Source: Sinomonas cellulolyticus (lineage in GTDB: Bacteria; Actinomycetota; Actinomycetes; Actinomycetales; Micrococcaceae). From it: a stretch of 64,000 bases of DNA. The first letter of the stretch is position 1; each line of letters starts with the position of its first letter. The notes below the pieces were generated by a model, which saw only the letters and a list, made by a program, of their open reading frames with translations, had not been told where the DNA came from and ran no database searches. The stretch is from positions 186,001 to 250,000 of the forward strand of contig NZ_BNCM01000003.1 in NCBI RefSeq assembly GCF_014656475.1, in the 5' to 3' direction. This document shows, piece after piece, positions 53,660 to 61,803 of the stretch. The translations under genes and the position numbers were made by a program.

Positions 53660-53823
53660 GACGAATCCTCGTTTCATGGAATGCCTGCTGGCCGTTCGGG
53701 TGGCGAGAGGGCCGCCCCGACGGAAGAACCCCCAGAAGGTTATCGCCTTCTTGAGGCGCCTCCGAACCGTCACGGACCGTAACGGCCGGATCCCGGCCGC
53801 GGAGCCATCCAGTGGCCGCGCAC

Positions 53824-53829
53824 TAGGCT
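53824..53829 (+). promoter_or_regulatory. -10 box of marR (leaderless type)
   Basis: TAGGCT, 6 bases before ATG 53836. Confidence 0.55.
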
Positions 53830-53835
53830 GGGGCC

Positions 53836-54309
53836 ATGGACGCGCACGAGAGTGGCCCCGGCGACGCCTGGGGCCTGACCGACGTGATCACGCGCCTGCG
53901 GAGGTCGCTGCGTGCGGGCGTGCGCGACGAACTGCCCTGGGAATCGCTGCCGATGGCCCAGGTCGAGCTCCTCCAGCGGCTTGCCGACGAACCGGGGCTC
54001 ACGGTCAGCGAGCTCGCCCAGCGCCAGAGCCTCGCGAAGAACACGGTCAGCAACCTCGTCCAGCAGATGGTCCTCTCGGGCCTGCTCGAGCGCGAATCGA
54101 GCACGACGGACAGGCGCGCGTTCCTCCTGCACCTCACACGGGAGGGCATGGACCGGCTGCACCATTGGCGCACGGCGAACGAACGCAGGATCCGGCGCGC
54201 CTTCGTTGCGCTCGAACCCGCGGACCAGGACGTGATCAATCGCGCCCTGCCGGCGCTCCAGGCACTGGCGGCGAAGATGGAGGGCGAGGAAGGCTCGCGG
54301 GGAGTCTGA
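53836..54309 (+). CDS. MarR-family transcriptional regulator
   Basis: 157-residue winged-helix regulator: LTVSELAQRQSLAKNTVSNLVQQMVLSGLLE recognition region and STTDRRAFLLHLTREG wing. ATG 53836 is 6 bases behind TAGGCT with no ribosome-binding site: leaderless. It sits between the divergent aquaporin and the convergent ClC gene. It may bind the aquaporin control region or the 33-base inverted repeat at 55645-55677; neither can be decided from sequence. Confidence 0.92.
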   Translation: MDAHESGPGDAWGLTDVITRLRRSLRAGVRDELPWESLPMAQVELLQRLADEPGLTVSELAQRQSLAKNTVSNLVQQMVLSGLLERESSTTDRRAFLLHLTREGMDRLHHWRTANERRIRRAFVALEPADQDVINRALPALQALAAKMEGEEGSRGV

Positions 54310-54318
54310 GCGGCCGGC

Positions 54319-55569
54319 CTAGGGGATGTCCGAAAGCCTGGTCCGCTCGAGGAAGTGCACGACGCCGAGCGCACCCGCCGTGGCGAGCATCGCGGGGACG
54401 AGCATTTCCGGGCCCGTGCCGGTGAACTCGGAGGCCAGAATGAGGCCTGTCATCGGTGCCCTCATGGTGCTCGCCAAAAAGGCTGCGGCGCCGACGAACG
54501 CGAAGGCCGCCACGGAGGTGCCGGGTGCGATGCCGTTGACAATGGTTCCGAGGGCTATCCCGAGCATTGCGCCGATGGCGACGGAGGGGGTGAGCGTTCC
54601 GCCGGCGGCCCCGGCCCTGATCGTGGCCAGCGTCGTCGCTGCCTTGGCCACCAGGAGCAGCGCCACGAGCACGAGCGGTGCAGTTGCGGAGAACGCGGTC
54701 TGCGCGGCCGCCTTGCCGTTGCCGACCACATCGGGCAGAACCATGGCGACTGCGCCCACGCCGGCGAACAGCGCCGGCATCACCCAGAGGATGTCCGCCC
54801 CCTTCGGCCTCGTTGCCGATGCCCACCGGGTCGCATTCGTGAAGGCGGCAGCGCCGAGTCCGATCACGGGACCGGCCAGGATCGACCACACGACGAGCTG
54901 GGGCGTGAGCCCGACCGGCGGCAGGGCGTACATGGGGTCCGTCGGCACCACGAGGCGGGCAACGGAGGCCGCAATGGCGGAGGTCGCGAAGGCAGGGAGG
55001 AGCACAGCGAAGCTCACCTCGGCGAGGAGCACCTCGACGGCGAAGAGTGCGCCGCCGAAGGGCACGTTGTACACGGCGGCGAGGCCCGCGCCGGCGCCGC
55101 AGGCGACGAGGACTCCGACCTCGCGCCGCGAGAGCCCAGCCGCCCTCGCGACCTTGTCTGCCAGCAGTGCCCCCAGCTCCCGGGGCGCGGCCTCGCGGCC
55201 GATCGAGGCGCCGAGGCCGACGATGCCGATCTGGAGCGCCGCGTTCGTTACGGCAGTGAACCAGGGCATGGAGATTCCTGCAGATGCCTGTTCGACCGAG
55301 ACCACGGGCTTGGCCCACCGACGGAGCGCCCACCAGCCGACGGCCCCCAGAATGCCCGCAGCGAGCAGTGCGGCCAGTCTGCGCAAGGGGGGAGCCCCCC
55401 TCGCACCCTCGAGGAGGGAGCCGTTCACATAGCCGAAGGCAAGATGCTCGAGGGCCTGGAGGGCGAGGTCCACGGCAATGCCGATGCCGCCCGCGCCGAG
55501 CCCGACGGCGAGGATCACGAGCGCGAGACGGACAAGCCAGCCGCTCTGGCGACGCACGATCGCGATCAC
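54319..55569 (-). CDS. ClC-type chloride channel/transporter
   Basis: 416-residue membrane protein of the ClC family with about 10-12 helices. Family motifs: GLGASIGREAAPRELGALLADKVA (the GREGP element, here GREAAP), VYNVPFGGALFAVEVLL and GAAGGTLTPSVAIGAMLG. The gating Glu of GREGP is present, suggesting an H+/Cl- exchanger rather than a channel, by inference. GTG 55569 is preferred since GAGGAGG lies 10 bases upstream; TTG 55641 and GTG 55629 are upstream alternatives without one. The gene is convergent with marR and divergent from a degenerate ADP-ribosylglycohydrolase gene. Confidence 0.85.
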   Translation of the reverse strand: MIAIVRRQSGWLVRLALVILAVGLGAGGIGIAVDLALQALEHLAFGYVNGSLLEGARGAPPLRRLAALLAAGILGAVGWWALRRWAKPVVSVEQASAGISMPWFTAVTNAALQIGIVGLGASIGREAAPRELGALLADKVARAAGLSRREVGVLVACGAGAGLAAVYNVPFGGALFAVEVLLAEVSFAVLLPAFATSAIAASVARLVVPTDPMYALPPVGLTPQLVVWSILAGPVIGLGAAAFTNATRWASATRPKGADILWVMPALFAGVGAVAMVLPDVVGNGKAAAQTAFSATAPLVLVALLLVAKAATTLATIRAGAAGGTLTPSVAIGAMLGIALGTIVNGIAPGTSVAAFAFVGAAAFLASTMRAPMTGLILASEFTGTGPEMLVPAMLATAGALGVVHFLERTRLSDIP

Positions 55570-55644
55570 AGCGGCCGATCCTCCTCGCGGCCCCTCTGCG
55601 CTACCCTGACGTGCGGGAGCGGGCTGCACACTGCCGCGCAAAGT

Positions 55645-55677
55645 AGTTCTGACATAGAACCATTCTATGTCAGAACT
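55645..55677. promoter_or_regulatory. 33-base perfect inverted repeat
   Basis: Arms AGTTCTGACATAGAA and TTCTATGTCAGAACT (15 bases each) around CCA, without mismatch, between the divergent ClC and ADP-ribosylglycohydrolase-like genes. A minus-strand TAGAAT -10 box (55662-55667) lies inside it. Confidence 0.8.
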
Positions 55678-55702
55678 TGTTTGCTGGTCAGAACTTGTTT
55701 GC
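55669..55702 (+). repeat. 16-base direct repeat beside the inverted repeat
   Basis: GTCAGAACTTGTTTGC occurs at 55669-55684 and 55687-55702, 18 bases apart start to start. The first copy overlaps the right arm of the inverted repeat; the second ends 7 bases before the TACATT -10 box. Confidence 0.8.
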
Positions 55703-55709
55703 CATTGGC

Positions 55710-55715
55710 TACATT
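55710..55715 (+). promoter_or_regulatory. -10 box of ADP-ribosylglycohydrolase-like gene
   Basis: TACATT, 6 bases before ATG 55722; the direct repeats occupy the -35 region. Confidence 0.5.
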
Positions 55716-55721
55716 TGCCCT

Positions 55722-56732
55722 ATGGACGCGCCCTCTCCCCTGTCCCGGATCCGCGGCTCCCTCCTCGGAGCAGCCGTGGCGGAAGCAGCTGCCCTCGCCG
55801 GCGTCGTCGATTCGCCATCTGCGGCGGAGATGCCGGACGGCGCACCCCGCCCCCTGGGCCCCGCGGGACAGCTGACGCTCTTCACGGCCGACGCGCTGAC
55901 AGAGGCGATCGAGTGGGCCAACAGCGGAGTGCACGCGGACGAGGCGGCCTGCGTGTGGCTCGCATCGCTGCGATGGGCGTCCGCCCAAGGCGTCCCCATG
56001 TCGCCATCGGCCCCCGCGGGACAGCCCCGCTGGCTCGATGCGCAGGACGGCGTGGACGTCCCTGCCGCCGTCCGGCCTTCGTGGATCCGCTCGCTCGCCG
56101 GCGGCGAGATGGGCTCTCCCTCACGCCCCCTCGGCATGGAGTTCACGGACGGCGGCGCCGCGGCCCATGCCGCCCCGTACGGCCTCATTCCGCACGTTCC
56201 GGCGTCCGCAGTGGTCAGGATGAGCGCGGACGGAGCGTCGCTGACCCATGGTGCCCCGGTCGCCGTTCAAGCCGCGGTAGCGGTGTCCGCGCTGGCCCAC
56301 TATCTGGTGCTCGGGGCCGACTGCAGGACCGCTGCGGAGTCCGCGCGTGCCCAGATCGCCTCCCTGCGATCCCCCGACGCGCGGGTGCTCACCGCCTTGG
56401 ACCGGCAGGACGGGGGGGCTCCGGAGCTTCCGGGTGCGGAACACCGCCCAGACCGCCGAGCGGCAGACGCAGCGTACACGCTGGCTGCTGCGGTGGGCGC
56501 GATCCTCGCGGGAGAGAGCGCCCGGGAATCGGGGGACTCGCCGGAGGCGGCCTTCGCCGCCGCGGTCGCCCTCGCCGCCGCAGAGGGATCCGATGCCGCG
56601 GCCATCGCCGGCGCCCTCCTCGGCGTCCGCTGGGGCCGCGAGTCGGTCCCCTCGGCGTGGGCCGCCAGCACGGCGGGCACGACGGCGGCACTCGGCATCG
56701 CCGATCGCCTCGCCGACGTCACGGGGCCCTGA
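55722..56732 (+). CDS. ADP-ribosylglycohydrolase homologue, probably inactive
   Basis: 336 residues with the overall plan of actinobacterial ADP-ribosylglycohydrolases: RIRGSLLGAAVAEA start, LTLFTADALTEAIEWANSGV, LSNR-type helices and an AAIAGALLGVRWG end. Where active members have a S/T-Asp-Asp-Thr-Gln metal motif before MTLFTA, this protein reads PAGQ, and the late Gly-Asp-Ser-Asp-Ser-Thr motif is EGSDAAA. Both dimetal-binding clusters therefore lack most aspartates, so hydrolysis of ADP-ribose bonds is unlikely; a binding or sensing role is possible. ATG 55722 is leaderless. A frame starting further up at 55677 would run through the direct repeats. Confidence 0.75.
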   Translation: MDAPSPLSRIRGSLLGAAVAEAAALAGVVDSPSAAEMPDGAPRPLGPAGQLTLFTADALTEAIEWANSGVHADEAACVWLASLRWASAQGVPMSPSAPAGQPRWLDAQDGVDVPAAVRPSWIRSLAGGEMGSPSRPLGMEFTDGGAAAHAAPYGLIPHVPASAVVRMSADGASLTHGAPVAVQAAVAVSALAHYLVLGADCRTAAESARAQIASLRSPDARVLTALDRQDGGAPELPGAEHRPDRRAADAAYTLAAAVGAILAGESARESGDSPEAAFAAAVALAAAEGSDAAAIAGALLGVRWGRESVPSAWAASTAGTTAALGIADRLADVTGP

Positions 56733-56792
56733 ACGGCTCGGCAGACTGAGTCGTCGGCCGACCGGACGGCCGCAACCCGCTGCTGGGCGCCC

Positions 56793-57392
56793 TCACCGCT
56801 CCTTGCGGCGCAGGGCGATGTTGCTGCACGCCTCGCAGGCTGAAGCGGGGACCCAACCGGCGAGCTGGAGCCGGCCGAAGATCCAGCAGCCGAGGCAGAA
56901 CCCGGCGAAGGCCTCGAGCGAGGCGGCCGCAATCAGCACCGCGAGAGCAGCCCAGGCCGCTCCCGGGAGGCCGGCGGTGAAGAACAGGGCCGCGGCGGTC
57001 GAGACCGCCGCGCCAATCCCCTGGGCGAATCGCTTCGGTGCGCCGGCGACGAGCCGCGCTGCTCCCAGCCGCGGAGCGATCACATGGACCGCGAGGCGTC
57101 CCGCCGGCGAGAAGCGCGGCCCCCACGCGAGCCGCAGCCAGAATCCCGCGGCGATGACCCAGAGTCCCCAGCCTGCTCCGGTCGCCAGCCCGAGGGCGAG
57201 GACGGCGCCGCTGAGCACCACGATGATCCCTGCGGTCGACCGGGCCGCGAACTCGTTGACCGGGTCGGGGAAGGGGAAGACACGCGAGAGGAGGCTGCGG
57301 CGCGGCGCAACGGGCGCCACAGCGGCCCCGGGTGCAGCGCGGAAGAGCGTGTCGGTGTCGGAGTGGGTACCGAGGGGTGCGTGCGGCAGCAT
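56793..57392 (-). CDS. DUF4395 membrane protein
   Basis: 199-residue membrane protein with the DUF4395 core: FPFPDPVNEFAARSTAGIIVVLS, four helices and the closing FAGFCLGCWIFGRLQLAG, where the CLGCW pair of cysteines is conserved and lies near the membrane. Relatives are often linked to thiol-disulfide or thiosulfate sulfurtransferase chemistry, which cannot be shown here. ATG 57392 is chosen, 7 bases behind a TACCAT box (57400-57405); upstream starts to 57446 would include that box. C-terminus ends ACEACSNIALRRKER with two further cysteines. Confidence 0.8.
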   Translation of the reverse strand: MLPHAPLGTHSDTDTLFRAAPGAAVAPVAPRRSLLSRVFPFPDPVNEFAARSTAGIIVVLSGAVLALGLATGAGWGLWVIAAGFWLRLAWGPRFSPAGRLAVHVIAPRLGAARLVAGAPKRFAQGIGAAVSTAAALFFTAGLPGAAWAALAVLIAAASLEAFAGFCLGCWIFGRLQLAGWVPASACEACSNIALRRKER

Positions 57393-57399
57393 GCCGACC

Positions 57400-57405
57400 A
57401 TGGTA
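57400..57405 (-). promoter_or_regulatory. -10 box of DUF4395 gene (leaderless type)
   Basis: TACCAT on the minus strand, 7 bases before ATG 57392. Confidence 0.45.
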
Positions 57406-57544
57406 GGAACATGGCTGCCCGCGTCGGAAGGAACATTGCGCCGCATGACGGTCGGTCAGGCACAGTGGGCGTCGGCGGCTGCCTGCGGGAGGCGCACGAC
57501 GCGCGTGCCGCTGAGCCCTCTCAGGCGCTCGCAGCCGGCAAGCC

Positions 57545-58606
57545 TCAGACGCTCGCGGCGGCCCAGTGGCCTCCGAGCATCTGGAGGAATTCGCCTTCCG
57601 AGAGCACCTCAACGCGTTGGCCCCGTTCCCGAAGTGCCATGGCGCGGCGCGCCTTGGTGGTCACCCGGCCGGACATGAGGTCCGCGGCCACGAAACCGTC
57701 CCCGACCACGAGGACGGTGGTCGCGCGGGTCACCGAGCTCGCCGGCTGCGCGCCCAGCTGCGCCGCACGGGATTTGGCTTCGCTCCGGCTCATGCCGAGG
57801 GAACCGGTGAACACGATGCGCTGCCCGAACAGAGGGTGGTGCGGGTCAGCGGCGGGATTCGGCGCAGGGTTGGCACCCTCGTCCGGCCAGGGAGCCCAGC
57901 TCCGCCGGGCGCCTGCGCCCCGCGGCGACGTAGTCCGGGCCGTGCGACCCGCCTCCTCCGAAGCGTGGGAGGTGGCGCGTTCGAGCGCTCGGACAGTGGC
58001 GGCCGAGAGGTCGTCACCAGGCGTGAAGCCGTCCTGCCGCGGCAGCGGGAGGCCAACGGCGCTGTACACGTCCGCAATGCTGCCGGCCGCCGGATCGACG
58101 CCGAGCCGACGGGCGATGTCGACGAGGATGCCAGCGCACGCGGCGGCGTCCTCGGTCGCATCGTGGTGGTGCTCGAGCCGGACTCCGGCCTCGCGTGCCG
58201 CGAACGGAAGTGAGTGCGAGACGAGGCGGTACGTCCTGCGGGCCAGGACCACGGTACAGGCGTAGTCGTAGGCGGGCGCGGACAGTCCGCTGACTTCAAG
58301 GGCCGAGCGGATCACCCCGAGGTCGAAGGCCGCGTTGTGCGCCACCAGGACGTCGTCTCCGATGAAGCCCCCGATCTCCGCGAAGAGCTCACCGAACCGG
58401 GGCTCCTCGGCGACATCCTGAGGTGTGATCCCGTGGATGGCGACGTTGCGCGGATCGAAGTGGTCGTGGCCAACCGGCGGCCGCATGAGCCACGATGCGC
58501 GCTCAACCGTCCGGCCTCCCCGGACCCGGATCAGGCCCACGGAGCAGGGGGAGCCCCGGAACCCGTTCGCCGTCTCGAAGTCGATTGCGGTGAAGTCCAG
58601 AGCCAC
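57545..58606 (-). CDS. DEDDh exonuclease with BRCT domain
   Basis: 353-residue 3'-5' exonuclease of the DnaQ/epsilon class. DEDDh residues appear as FTAIDFETAN (Asp, Glu), VLVAHNAAFDLGV (Asp) and HHHDATEDAAA (His, Asp). A disordered linker of about 50 residues leads to a C-terminal BRCT domain (GQRIVFTGSLGMSRSEAKSRAAQLGAQ ... TTVLVVGDG). Such free-standing exonuclease-BRCT proteins are common in Actinobacteria and are assigned to repair without proof. GTG 58606 lies 6 bases after TAGGCT (58613-58618): leaderless. Divergent from a DedA gene, the starts being only 67 bases apart. Confidence 0.9.
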   Translation of the reverse strand: MALDFTAIDFETANGFRGSPCSVGLIRVRGGRTVERASWLMRPPVGHDHFDPRNVAIHGITPQDVAEEPRFGELFAEIGGFIGDDVLVAHNAAFDLGVIRSALEVSGLSAPAYDYACTVVLARRTYRLVSHSLPFAAREAGVRLEHHHDATEDAAACAGILVDIARRLGVDPAAGSIADVYSAVGLPLPRQDGFTPGDDLSAATVRALERATSHASEEAGRTARTTSPRGAGARRSWAPWPDEGANPAPNPAADPHHPLFGQRIVFTGSLGMSRSEAKSRAAQLGAQPASSVTRATTVLVVGDGFVAADLMSGRVTTKARRAMALRERGQRVEVLSEGEFLQMLGGHWAAASV

Positions 58607-58612
58607 GCGATG

Positions 58613-58618
58613 AGCCTA
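58613..58618 (-). promoter_or_regulatory. -10 box of exonuclease gene (leaderless type)
   Basis: TAGGCT on the minus strand, 6 bases before GTG 58606. Confidence 0.55.
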
Positions 58619-58660
58619 GCGCTGGGATCGGTCGGGTCCGTGCAGCGCCGCGCGGGCCGG

Positions 58661-58666
58661 TACCCT
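58661..58666 (+). promoter_or_regulatory. -10 box of DedA gene (leaderless type)
   Basis: TACCCT, 6 bases before GTG 58673. Confidence 0.5.
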
Positions 58667-58672
58667 TGGAGG

Positions 58673-59455
58673 GTGATCTCCGCAGCCCTGGCCGACCCCT
58701 TCTCCGTCCTCGCGCTGGCCGTCCAGCCCAAGACCGCCTCGTTCCTGCCCGACTGGCTCAACCCCGACGTGTTCCTGCGTGACTCGCCGCTGGGCCCGTG
58801 GGTCGTGCTCGTCGTGTGCGGGATCATCTTCGCCGAGACCGGCCTGCTCGTCGGGTTCTTCCTGCCGGGCGACTCCATGCTGTTCACCGCGGGCCTGCTC
58901 GTGGCGACCGGAGCGATCAAGATCAACCTGTTGCTCATGGCGGCGCTCGTCGTCGTTGCTGCCGTGGTGGGGAACCAGTGCGGCTACCTCATCGGTTCCA
59001 AGGCCGGCCCCGCGATCTTCAATCGCCCCGACTCCCGCCTGTTCAAGCGCGAGAATGTGGACAAGGCGCACGCCTTCTTCGAGAAGCACGGCGGCAAGGC
59101 CCTGATCCTGGCCCGTTTCGTGCCGATCATCCGCACCTTCGTTCCGGTGATCGTCGGCGTCGCCGGCATGAACCGCGCCAAGTTCTTCCTGTACAACGTG
59201 ATCGGTGCCGTCCTGTGGGGCGGCGGGGTGACGCTCCTGGGCGCGTGGCTCGGGCAGTACGAGTGGGTCGGGAAGAACATCGACCTCATCTTCGTCGCCA
59301 TCGTGCTCCTCTCCGTAGTGCCGATCGTCGTCGAGTTCCTCCGGGGGCGCTCTGCGCGGCGGCAGGCGGCGGAGTTCGGAACCGAGCCGATCGACGAGTT
59401 CATCGAGGAGCACGAGCCGATCGAGGAACGCAAGACCAACCCCGACTGGAAGTAG
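58673..59455 (+). CDS. DedA-family membrane protein
   Basis: 260-residue SNARE-associated / VTT-domain protein: LVVCGIIFAETGLLVGFFLPGDSMLFTAGLL start, GNQCGYLIGSKAG, FFEKHGGKALILARFVPIIRTFVPVIVGVAGM with the conserved F/Y-x-R-x-x-P-x-x-R motif, then two helices and an acidic cytoplasmic tail (EPIDEFIEEHEPIEE). DedA proteins take part in membrane lipid (undecaprenyl phosphate) flipping and homeostasis. GTG 58673 is leaderless by its TACCCT box, although GGAGGG just upstream could also serve as a ribosome-binding site at an awkward spacing. Confidence 0.92.
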   Translation: MISAALADPFSVLALAVQPKTASFLPDWLNPDVFLRDSPLGPWVVLVVCGIIFAETGLLVGFFLPGDSMLFTAGLLVATGAIKINLLLMAALVVVAAVVGNQCGYLIGSKAGPAIFNRPDSRLFKRENVDKAHAFFEKHGGKALILARFVPIIRTFVPVIVGVAGMNRAKFFLYNVIGAVLWGGGVTLLGAWLGQYEWVGKNIDLIFVAIVLLSVVPIVVEFLRGRSARRQAAEFGTEPIDEFIEEHEPIEERKTNPDWK

Positions 59456-59515
59456 CGCCCGACCGAAGCCGGGGGTTAGGGGCCGCAGCCGCGCAGCCCC
59501 TCGGGCGGTCAGCTC

Positions 59516-59579
59516 CTCAGGCATCCAGGCCCTCAGGCGTCCAGGCCCTCGGGCGCCCACTCCCTCAGACGCGCAGGGC
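59516..59579. repeat. 16-base imperfect tandem repeat
   Basis: Four units of about 16 bases (CTCAGGCATCCAGGCC type) at 59516, 59532, 59548 and 59564. The first two differ by one base, the last two are more diverged and the fourth covers the end of rdgB. Confidence 0.65.
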
Positions 59580-60191
59580 CTCGACGACCGCCGGGAGCAG
59601 TGCCCGGAATGCTCGTCCGCGGTGGCTGATCGCGTTCTTCTCCTCGCGTGTGAGCTCTGCGACGCTCACCGACAGCCCCTCGGGCTGGAGGATCGGGTCG
59701 TACCCGAACCCGCCGTCGCCGCGGGGCTCGCGCAGGAGGGTTCCGCGCATCATGCCCAGCTCCACCGACTCGGACGCGCCCTCCCCCGGCACTACGAGTG
59801 CCGCCGCGCACACGAACGCCGCCTGACGATGCTCGTCCTTGACGTCCCCCAGCTGCGCGAGGAGGAGCTCGAGGTTTGCACGGTCGTCGCCGTGGCGCCC
59901 GGCCCACCGGGCGGAGAAGATCCCCGGAGCACCGCCGAGGACCTCGACCGAGAGGCCCGAGTCGTCGGCGATCGCCGCGAGCCCCGTCGCCTCCGCGACC
60001 GCGTGGGCCTTCTTCAGGGCGTTCTCGGCGAAGGTCACGCCGTCCTCGAGCACGTCCGGGCCCCCCACTGCCCCCGCGTCCACCACCTGGGTGTCCACAT
60101 CGAGGCCGGGCACCTGTCCGCGCAGCAGGTCGCGCAGCTCCACGAGCTTGCCCTGATTGTGCGAGGCAAGCACCAGCCGGGGAGCGCTCAC
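59565..60191 (-). CDS. rdgB: dITP/XTP pyrophosphatase
   Basis: Ham1/RdgB enzyme hydrolysing non-canonical purine triphosphates (XTP, dITP) to keep them out of DNA and RNA. 208 residues: [18 protein letters not shown] start, [54 protein letters not shown] and [11 protein letters not shown], all conserved. GTG 60191 overlaps the rph stop (GTGA), giving an rph-rdgB operon found widely in Actinobacteria. Confidence 0.95.
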   Translation of the reverse strand: MSAPRLVLASHNQGKLVELRDLLRGQVPGLDVDTQVVDAGAVGGPDVLEDGVTFAENALKKAHAVAEATGLAAIADDSGLSVEVLGGAPGIFSARWAGRHGDDRANLELLLAQLGDVKDEHRQAAFVCAAALVVPGEGASESVELGMMRGTLLREPRGDGGFGYDPILQPEGLSVSVAELTREEKNAISHRGRAFRALLPAVVEALRV

Positions 60192-60952
60192 CGCAGCGCC
60201 TCTGCCAGGGTCTCTCGCTGGATGTCCGCCAGCTGCGCGGTGCCGAGGAGGGCGAGGTCGAGGAGGCTGTCCAGCTCCTCGCGGTCGAAGGGGGCGCCCT
60301 CTGCCGTGCCCTGCACCTCGACGAATTTGCCCGAGCCGGTCACGACGACGTTCATGTCCGTCTCGGCGCGCACGTCCTCCACATAGGGCAGATCCAGCAT
60401 CGGCACACCGTCGATGATGCCGACCGACACCGCGGAGACAGTGTCCACGAGCGGCTCGGCCCCGGCCTCGACGAGGTCCTTCTCCTTGGCCCAGCGGATC
60501 GCCTCGGCGAGCGCCACGAAAGCGCCGGTGATCGCGGCGGTGCGCGTGCCGCCGTCGGCCTGGAGGACGTCGCAGTCCAGGACAATGGTGTTCTCGCCCA
60601 GAGCGTGCGTGTCGATGATCGAGCGCAGGGAGCGTCCGATGAGACGGGAGATCTCGTGGGTTCGGCCGCCGATGCGGCCCTTCACGGACTCGCGGTCGGA
60701 CCGGGTGTTGGTGGCCCGCGGGAGCATCGCGTACTCGGCCGTGACCCAGCCGCGGCCCTCCCCCTTGAGCCAGCGCGGGACGCCCTCTGTGAAGGATGCG
60801 GTGCACAGCACGCGGGTGTTGCCGAACTCGATGAGTGCCGAGCCCTCTGCCTGCTTGGACCAGCCGCGCGTGATCGAGATGGGGCGGAGCTGGTCGGGTG
60901 CGCGGCCGTCCGCGCGCACAACGGTAGGGATTCCAGGGGTGCTCGGGGTCAT
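60188..60952 (-). CDS. rph: Ribonuclease PH
   Basis: Phosphorolytic 3'-5' exoribonuclease trimming tRNA 3' ends. 254 residues with the RNase PH fold: [90 protein letters not shown] 60952 lies 6 bases behind TAAGCT (60959-60964), itself part of TATAAGCT, so leaderless. It is transcribed with rdgB. Confidence 0.96.
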   Translation of the reverse strand: MTPSTPGIPTVVRADGRAPDQLRPISITRGWSKQAEGSALIEFGNTRVLCTASFTEGVPRWLKGEGRGWVTAEYAMLPRATNTRSDRESVKGRIGGRTHEISRLIGRSLRSIIDTHALGENTIVLDCDVLQADGGTRTAAITGAFVALAEAIRWAKEKDLVEAGAEPLVDTVSAVSVGIIDGVPMLDLPYVEDVRAETDMNVVVTGSGKFVEVQGTAEGAPFDREELDSLLDLALLGTAQLADIQRETLAEALR

Positions 60953-60958
60953 GCCCCC

Positions 60959-60964
60959 AGCTTA
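60959..60964 (-). promoter_or_regulatory. -10 box of rph (leaderless type)
   Basis: TAAGCT on the minus strand, 6 bases before ATG 60952. Confidence 0.55.
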
Positions 60965-61005
60965 TAGAATCGTGCGCCGTCGGAAGCCCGCACTGGCCCA
61001 CACAC

Positions 61006-61803
61006 TCAGACGGTGTAGTGGACGCCGGCCACCGCCACGGCGATAGGGCCGTCGTAGGCCTTCTCCGCCTCGGCCACGGACCGGTTGGCGTCGTTCCACA
61101 CCGGAAGGTGCGTGAGCAGCAGGCGCTTCGCCCCGGCGTCGTTCGCGGCCTGCCCCGCCCTCAGACCCGTGAGGTGCACGCCCTCGATCGCGTCGTCTCG
61201 GCCCTCGTGGTACGCCGCCTCGCACAGGAAGAGGTCAGCATCGCGAGCTGCCTCGACGAGGGAAGGGCACGCGTCGGTGTCCCCCGAGTAGGCGAGGACC
61301 CTGCGCGTCACGCCGCCCGCGCCGTCGGGCTCGGCGCACTCGATCCGCAGGGCGTACGGCTCCGCGATCGGATGGCGCACCTCGTAGGCGGTGAAGCGGA
61401 ATGGCCCGAGCTCGACGGGCTCGCCGGCTGTCCAGTGGTGGAACTCGAAGTCCTCGTCCAGGTCCATCTCGGGCTGCATGTCCAAGGCGGTCGTGATCCG
61501 CGCCTTCGTCGCCGCAGGGCCCCAGACCGGTACGCGGCCCGCTGACCAGCCGGACGGGTCCCAGTGCACCGCCACGTGCAGGCCGGTGAGGTCCATGCAG
61601 TGGTCCGGGTGGAGGTGGCTCAGAAGCACGCCGTCGATGTCCCTGAGATCCGCGTAGCGCATGAGCACGCCGAGGGCACCCGAGCCCAGGTCGAGCAGGA
61701 TGCGCCAGGGACGCTCGCCGTCGTGGGCCGTCACCAGATAGCACGACGCGGGCGAGCTCGGCCCCGGGAACGAGCCCGAACAGCCGACGATAGTCAGTTT
61801 CAC
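61006..61803 (-). CDS. Metallo-beta-lactamase fold protein (Rv1339-like)
   Basis: 265-residue MBL-fold hydrolase, cytoplasmic: [22 protein letters not shown], metal motif [16 protein letters not shown] (HxHxDH), later ligands in [12 protein letters not shown] and LTHLPVWN. It corresponds in sequence and position (between murI and rph) to mycobacterial Rv1339, described as an atypical cyclic-AMP phosphodiesterase; the same role here is inference. GTG 61803 overlaps the murI stop (GTGA), so it is the last gene of clpS-DUF2017-murI-MBL. Confidence 0.9.
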   Translation of the reverse strand: MKLTIVGCSGSFPGPSSPASCYLVTAHDGERPWRILLDLGSGALGVLMRYADLRDIDGVLLSHLHPDHCMDLTGLHVAVHWDPSGWSAGRVPVWGPAATKARITTALDMQPEMDLDEDFEFHHWTAGEPVELGPFRFTAYEVRHPIAEPYALRIECAEPDGAGGVTRRVLAYSGDTDACPSLVEAARDADLFLCEAAYHEGRDDAIEGVHLTGLRAGQAANDAGAKRLLLTHLPVWNDANRSVAEAEKAYDGPIAVAVAGVHYTV

